From positions 1-10,362 of the forward strand of contig JANXXZ010000192.1 in the NCBI GenBank assembly GCA_025350385.1: 10,362 bases of DNA, written 5' to 3'. Both the position numbers and the translations under genes were made by a program. Below the pieces are notes generated by a model. That model saw only the letters and a program-made list of their open reading frames with translations. It searched no databases and had not been told where the DNA came from. Position 1 is the stretch's first letter. Every line of letters starts with the position of its first letter. Origin of the DNA: Bacteroidales bacterium (GTDB taxonomy: Bacteria; Bacteroidota; Bacteroidia; Bacteroidales; UBA4417). This document shows, in pieces, positions 6,996-10,362 of the stretch.

Positions 6996-7011
6996 AACAG
7001 TTAAATCTGTT
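6996..7011. promoter_or_regulatory. Candidate operator: AACAG-N6-CTGTT
   Basis: A perfect 5-bp inverted repeat with a 6-bp spacer lies 14-29 bp upstream of the ilvE start codon, where a repressor or leader structure would act. The half-site AACAG recurs elsewhere in the same intergenic region (7065-7069, 7454-7458, and inverted near 7497). The symmetry is short, so this is a weak call. Confidence 0.25.
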
Positions 7012-7387
7012 GCAATTTATAAACAATTGACCTACCTGATTTGATTGAGGTATGTGAATTGATTAACAGGGCGAAGTTAGAACTTATTTCAATGACAAAT
7101 TTCCATTTCACAAGCATTTTTTATGAATATAACACTAAGTGCGCGAATGGCTAATTATAGGCCCGATTGCCGGATCAAGGATTTGAAGTGAATTCCGACT
7201 CCTGATACTTCCGAAATGCTAAATCATCCTATCATCATATTTTTTTCACGGATAAACAAACCTAAATCGTTATTTATAAAAATAAAACACTTCTAAAACC
7301 GGGAAATCCTTATCTTACCGCATAAAACCAGCCGGCCTTGAAAACAATGTACGATCATACTGTTATGAAATTGTAAAATTTTGTATT

Positions 7388-7404
7388 ATTGTTTAGCGAA
7401 CAAT
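7388..7404. promoter_or_regulatory. Candidate hairpin/operator ATTGTT-N5-AACAAT
   Basis: A perfect 6-bp inverted repeat with a 5-base loop lies about 100-190 bp upstream of the two possible nuoA starts. It could be an operator or the stem of a leader RNA. AT-rich sequence yields such repeats fairly often, so confidence is low. Confidence 0.2.
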
Positions 7405-7451
7405 TGGCGGTTTGAACTGTTTTTTATAATTCTAAAGCAGTTGTTTATTGA

Positions 7452-7503
7452 TTAACAGATTGAACGTGCATGGTATGATGCTGTAGCCGGTCATTTCTGT
7501 TAA
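7452..7503. promoter_or_regulatory. Inverted repeat TTAACAGA ... TCTGTTAA upstream of nuoA
   Basis: Two perfect 8-bp complementary arms (7452-7459 and 7496-7503) flank a 36-bp spacer directly before the upstream nuoA start candidate at 7508. The left arm is part of the duplicated ATTGATTAACAG word. This may be paired regulator half-sites for the nuo operon; it is unproven. Confidence 0.25.
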
Positions 7504-7579
7504 AAAGATGCATACTGCACTAATGACAACTTGTTGTTTGATTTTTCCTGTTTTGCTACAATTTAAATACCTTTCCTCA

Positions 7580-7960
7580 ATGGATGCTCTCCAATTACCT
7601 GAAGATTACCTGCCAGTTCTGATCCAGACCATCGTAGCGCTCGGTTTCGTAGTGGTTACCCTCACTTTGTCGAGTTTCATCGGTGGTAAACGTAAGAAAA
7701 TCCGGACCCTGCACAAGGGTGAGAATTTTGAATGTGGCATTGAAATCAAGGGGAATGCAAGGTTTCCGTTTTCGGTCAAGTACTTTCTGATCGCGATATT
7801 GTTTGTTCTCTTTGATGTGGAAGTGATATTCTTCTATCCTTTTGCTGTGGATTTTAAGAATGGCACCTGGAACGATTTCTATGGAATGCTTATTTTCCTA
7901 GGTGTTTTCCTCGCCGGCTTCTATTACATCATGCGCAAAAAGGCCTTTGAATGGGAATAG
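7580..7960 (+). CDS. nuoA: NADH-quinone oxidoreductase subunit A
   Basis: NuoA is a small membrane subunit of respiratory complex I at the junction of membrane and peripheral arms, near the quinone site. From ATG 7580 it has 126 residues, normal for the family. Three hydrophobic segments lie at about 11-34, 66-88 and 100-118. Family hallmarks are FECGIE (50-55), the NARFPFSVKYFLIAILFV block and FDVEVIFFYPFAV (78-90) with its conserved acidic residues, then RKKAFEWE at the end. An upstream in-frame ATG at 7508 would add 24 residues (MHTALMTT...), more than relatives have; I prefer 7580, but the longer form has an A-rich leader and cannot be excluded. It is the first gene of the operon, and nuoB begins 23 bp after its stop. 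Confidence 0.93.
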   Translation: MDALQLPEDYLPVLIQTIVALGFVVVTLTLSSFIGGKRKKIRTLHKGENFECGIEIKGNARFPFSVKYFLIAILFVLFDVEVIFFYPFAVDFKNGTWNDFYGMLIFLGVFLAGFYYIMRKKAFEWE

Positions 7961-7983
7961 GCAGATTCTTGAAAAACCAAACC

Positions 7984-8535
7984 ATGACTGATAAACCTCA
8001 ATATAATAAAGTCGATCCGCCGGAAGGCTATGCCTCACCGGGCATGTTCGCCACCAGGTTCGATAAAGTGATCGGCCTGGCAAGGAGTAATTCCATCTGG
8101 CCATTACCTTTTGCCACTTCCTGCTGCGGCATCGAATTCATGGCAACCATGGGCGCACATTACGACCTGGCCCGTTTCGGTTCCGAAAGACTCAGCTTTT
8201 CTCCCCGGCAGGCCGATCTGCTGATGGTCATGGGAACCATTGCCAAGAAAATGGCTCCAATTGTTCACCAGGTTTATGAACAGATGGCCGAGCCTCGTTG
8301 GGTAATTGCCGTTGGTGCCTGCGCCGCAAGCGGAGGCATTTTCGACACCTACAGTGTGCTCCAGGGAATTGACAGGATCGTTCCGGTAGATGTATATGTT
8401 CCCGGCTGCCCTCCCCGACCCGAGCAGATCATTGACGGATTTATGCGAATACAAGACCTTGTTGCCAATGAACCCTTGCGAAGAAGATACTCACCTGAAT
8501 ACCGGGAACTTCTGGCAGGTTATGGAATACGGTAA
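7984..8535 (+). CDS. nuoB: NADH-quinone oxidoreductase subunit B (cluster N2 subunit)
   Basis: NuoB carries the terminal 4Fe-4S cluster N2 that hands electrons to quinone in complex I, on the cytoplasmic side of the inner membrane. The four cluster cysteines are present: the tandem CC in TSCCGIEF (C47, C48), C113 in VGACAASGG and C142 in PGCPPRPE. The start ATG 7984 (MTDKPQYNK) gives 183 residues. An in-frame ATG at 7951 would overlap the nuoA stop and add 11 residues (MGIGRFLKNQT) that look like translated nuoA end and spacer. An overlapping start is still possible. A heptamer repeat array begins directly at its stop codon. Confidence 0.96.
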   Translation: MTDKPQYNKVDPPEGYASPGMFATRFDKVIGLARSNSIWPLPFATSCCGIEFMATMGAHYDLARFGSERLSFSPRQADLLMVMGTIAKKMAPIVHQVYEQMAEPRWVIAVGACAASGGIFDTYSVLQGIDRIVPVDVYVPGCPPRPEQIIDGFMRIQDLVANEPLRRRYSPEYRELLAGYGIR

Positions 8536-8577
8536 GGAGAAGTAAAAATCAAATTGAAAATTGAAAATTGAAAAATG
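8536..8577 (+). repeat. Heptamer tandem array between nuoB and nuoC
   Basis: Six 7-bp units start at the base after the nuoB stop. A unit-final G appears at 8542, 8556, 8563, 8570 and 8577; the second unit ends in T (8549). The core is CAAATTG, AAAATTG, AAAATTG, the same units as in the prfA-pyrF array. The first unit (GGAGAAG) also resembles the start of that array (GGAAAG after the stop). The rest of the 124-bp gap to nuoC is non-repetitive. Confidence 0.75.
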
Positions 8578-8593
8578 TAAAACTGTGGTAATT

Positions 8594-8616
8594 CAGGTAA
8601 TTTCCAGGGATACCTG
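8594..8616 (+). other. Short hairpin CAGGTA-N11-TACCTG in the nuoB-nuoC gap
   Basis: A perfect 6-bp stem with an 11-base loop is followed by TAAAAAA rather than a T-run, so it is not a standard intrinsic terminator for the + strand. It could be an RNA-processing or stabilising structure inside the nuo transcript, or chance. Confidence 0.25.
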
Positions 8617-8659
8617 TAAAAAATCAGGCTTGACATAATACAGTTTAACTGCAAATCAG

Positions 8660-9163
8660 ATGATTGAAAATCAAAGTATTATAAATGCGGTCAGGGAGAA
8701 GTCAGGCAATCAACTGCTGAAAACGGAGATATTGCATGGTATGCTTACAATGACCGTAACATCTGAATCCATCCATGATACACTCCGGTTTCTGAAAGAA
8801 TCACCGGGATTGAAGTTCGAATTTCTTACCGATTTATGCGGTGTTCATTATCCCGATGAGCCTTTGCCATTTGGCGTGGTGTATCAGATGCATAATATGC
8901 GGGAACAAACCCGGTTGAGGCTCAAAACATTTTTGCCAGCCGAAAATCCGGAAGTAGTCACAGTAACCGACCTGTTTTCTGCGGCCAACTGGATGGAGCG
9001 CGAGACCTTCGATTTCTACGGGATCGTTTTCACCGGACACCCGAACCTGATCCGCATTCTCAATGTGGAATACCTTGATTATTTCCCATTGAGAAAGGAA
9101 TACCCGCTTGAAGATCCTACCCGGGAAGATAAGGATGACCGTTTTTTTGGAAGGGAGGCATGA
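8660..9163 (+). CDS. nuoC: NADH-quinone oxidoreductase subunit C
   Basis: NuoC is a cofactor-free subunit of the hydrophilic arm of complex I that binds NuoD. Its 167 residues fit an unfused NuoC; some bacteria fuse it to NuoD as NuoCD. The diagnostic C-terminal block is present: ANWMERETFDFYGIVFTGHP (about 109-128) followed by LIRIL and FPLRKEYPLED (142-152). The start ATG 8660 (MIENQSI) is preceded by no clear Shine-Dalgarno sequence. The gap to nuoB is 124 bp, long for this operon, and holds a heptamer array and a small hairpin. Its TGA stop (9161-9163) overlaps the first nuoD ATG, which suggests translational coupling of two subunits that pack together. Confidence 0.95.
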   Translation: MIENQSIINAVREKSGNQLLKTEILHGMLTMTVTSESIHDTLRFLKESPGLKFEFLTDLCGVHYPDEPLPFGVVYQMHNMREQTRLRLKTFLPAENPEVVTVTDLFSAANWMERETFDFYGIVFTGHPNLIRILNVEYLDYFPLRKEYPLEDPTREDKDDRFFGREA

Positions 9164-10362
9164 TGATGAAAGATGAAACCATGAATCATCCTCAGCCACT
9201 ACCCCCAGTTACTTCTGAAACACCCAACTACAGCACGCTGAACCTGGGTCCGACCCATCCGGCAACGCACGGTATTTTTCAGAATGTCCTCAAGATGGAC
9301 GGTGAAAAAATAGTGGATGCTGAACAAACCATTGGTTATATTCACCGGGCTTTCGAAAAGCTGGCCGAGCACCGCCCTTATTACCAGATAACTACCCTTA
9401 CCGACCGGCTGAATTACTGCTCCTCCCCTATCAATAACCTGGGCTGGATGATGACTGTTGAAAGACTCTTTGGCATCCAAATGCCGAAGCGGGTTGATTA
9501 TATGCGTATTATCCTCATGGAACTGGCCCGTATCACGGATCATCTCATCTGCAACTCAGTAATTGGCGTCGACAGTGGCGCTTTGACCGGTTTTATCTAT
9601 GTTTTCCAGGAACGGGAAAATATCTATGAGATTTATGAAGAAGTCTCCGGAGCCCGGCTTACAACCAATATGGGCCGTATCGGTGGTTTTGAAAGAGATT
9701 TTACACCCACAGCTATACGAAAAATCAGGGAACTGGTTGAACGGCTTCCAAAAGTACTCAGGGAATTTGAGAAACTGCTGAAACGTAACCGTATCTTTAT
9801 GGACCGCACAATCGGGGTTGGACCAATAACCGCCGAAAGAGCATTGAACTACGGTTTTACAGGCCCAAACCTCCGGGCCGCAGGTGTTGATTATGATGTG
9901 AGGGTCGCTGATCCTTACAGTTCATACAATGATTTTGAATTCACCATTCCCGTGGGAACCCAGGGCGACACCTACGACCGCTTCTGCGTAAGGCAGGAAG
10001 AACTCTGGCAAAGTCTCAGGCTCGTTAAGGATGCCCTCGAAAACCTTCCCGCAGGACCGTTTCATGCCGATGTACCAGAGGTATACCTTCCACCTAAAGA
10101 GGATGTGTACAGCAAAATGGAATCGCTCATCTGGCATTTCAAAATCGTGATGGGAGAAATTAATCCACCTGTCGGTGAAGTATATCATGCCGTGGAAGGC
10201 GGGAACGGAGAACTTGGATTCTATCTTATCAGTGATGGTGGACGAACCCCATACAGGCTCCATTTCCGCAGACCAGGTTTTATTTACTACCAGGCATATC
10301 CTGAAATGATAAGAGGCGGTGTCTTATCTGATGCTATCCTCACTATGAGCAGTATGAATGTG
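9160..10362 (+). CDS. nuoD: NADH-quinone oxidoreductase subunit D (3' end cut by the window)
   Basis: NuoD is the 49-kDa-type subunit of complex I that forms the quinone pocket with NuoB; it descends from the [NiFe]-hydrogenase large subunit. The frame is open to the last base, giving 401 codons. It stops in SSMNV, where relatives continue with about IAGELDR, so only a few residues should be missing. LGPTHPATHG (29-38) contains H37, and TDRLNY ends in Y86; these correspond to the quinone-binding His38 and Tyr87 of Thermus Nqo4, with the same spacing. IHRAFEKLAEHR (61-72) is another family block. Three ATG codons in a row (9160, 9163, 9166) and a fourth at 9181 are possible starts. The first overlaps the nuoC stop as ATGA. 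Separate nuoC and nuoD predict that nuoE or other nuo genes follow outside the window. Confidence 0.96.
   Translation, partial: MMMKDETMNHPQPLPPVTSETPNYSTLNLGPTHPATHGIFQNVLKMDGEKIVDAEQTIGYIHRAFEKLAEHRPYYQITTLTDRLNYCSSPINNLGWMMTVERLFGIQMPKRVDYMRIILMELARITDHLICNSVIGVDSGALTGFIYVFQERENIYEIYEEVSGARLTTNMGRIGGFERDFTPTAIRKIRELVERLPKVLREFEKLLKRNRIFMDRTIGVGPITAERALNYGFTGPNLRAAGVDYDVRVADPYSSYNDFEFTIPVGTQGDTYDRFCVRQEELWQSLRLVKDALENLPAGPFHADVPEVYLPPKEDVYSKMESLIWHFKIVMGEINPPVGEVYHAVEGGNGELGFYLISDGGRTPYRLHFRRPGFIYYQAYPEMIRGGVLSDAILTMSSMNV

Larger units (their letters stand above)
6983..7579. other. Divergent non-coding region between ilvE and nuoA
   Basis: About 600 bp, strongly AT-rich, with no convincing gene on either strand. 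It must carry the promoters for ilvE (leftward) and the nuo operon (rightward). I found no good match to the Bacteroidota -33/-7 pattern (TTTG, TAnnTTTG) at the right spacing, so no promoter is called. Visible structure includes two perfect copies of ATTGATTAACAG (7058-7069 and 7447-7458), several TTAACAG/CTGTTAA words and a few short inverted repeats listed separately. A palindromic word CACTAAGTGC (7133-7142) also occurs at 5882-5891, on the other side of ilvE. Confidence 0.6.

Noticed and set aside
8630..8635. TTGACA as a -35 promoter box before nuoC
   Set aside because: No -10-like element at suitable spacing, and Bacteroidota primary promoters use a different consensus.
9599..9781. Small + strand open frame inside nuoD
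   Set aside because: It is an out-of-frame shadow of conserved nuoD coding sequence.

Overview
The window reads as a chromosomal segment of a Bacteroidota bacterium, probably a Bacteroidia-type lineage. The evidence is: prfA next to a type-2 pyrF; release factor 1 with a Bacteroidota-style GGQ loop (GPGGQSVN); a Nuo operon with separate nuoC and nuoD; secreted beta-barrel proteins ending in an aromatic residue; and starts with AT-rich leaders and little Shine-Dalgarno signal. No tRNA, rRNA, CRISPR array, transposase or phage gene was seen.

Layout. Bases 2-1930 hold housekeeping genes on the + strand: the 3' nine-tenths of prfA (translation termination) and pyrF (UMP synthesis). They are separated by a striking A/G-rich array with a strict 7-bp period. 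Bases 1956-4520 hold two tandem paralogous genes for secreted, probably outer-membrane proteins of a family I cannot name. Both are damaged: the first has an in-frame TAA just before its conserved last strand, and the second is broken near its N-terminus at a run of ten A residues. Bases 4634-5770 encode a membrane-anchored serine hydrolase of the beta-lactamase/penicillin-binding-protein type. It converges on ilvE (5963-6982, - strand, branched-chain aminotransferase) across a short gap with an imperfect inverted repeat.

A divergent non-coding stretch of about 600 bp (6983-7579) separates ilvE from the start of a respiratory complex I operon on the + strand: nuoA, nuoB, nuoC and nearly all of nuoD, which runs off the window. 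NuoB and NuoD form part of the hydrophilic arm around cluster N2 and the quinone site, NuoC packs against NuoD, and NuoA is a membrane subunit at the arm junction. nuoC and nuoD overlap at an ATGA, so their translation is probably coupled. The nuoB-nuoC gap holds a second, shorter copy of the heptamer array, again starting directly at the upstream stop codon.

The most notable signals are the phase-locked heptamer arrays after two stop codons, the A10 tract that may be a mutation or a slippage/phase-variation site, and the premature stop in the sister gene. I see no convincing new multi-gene system; most of the window is ordinary core metabolism.
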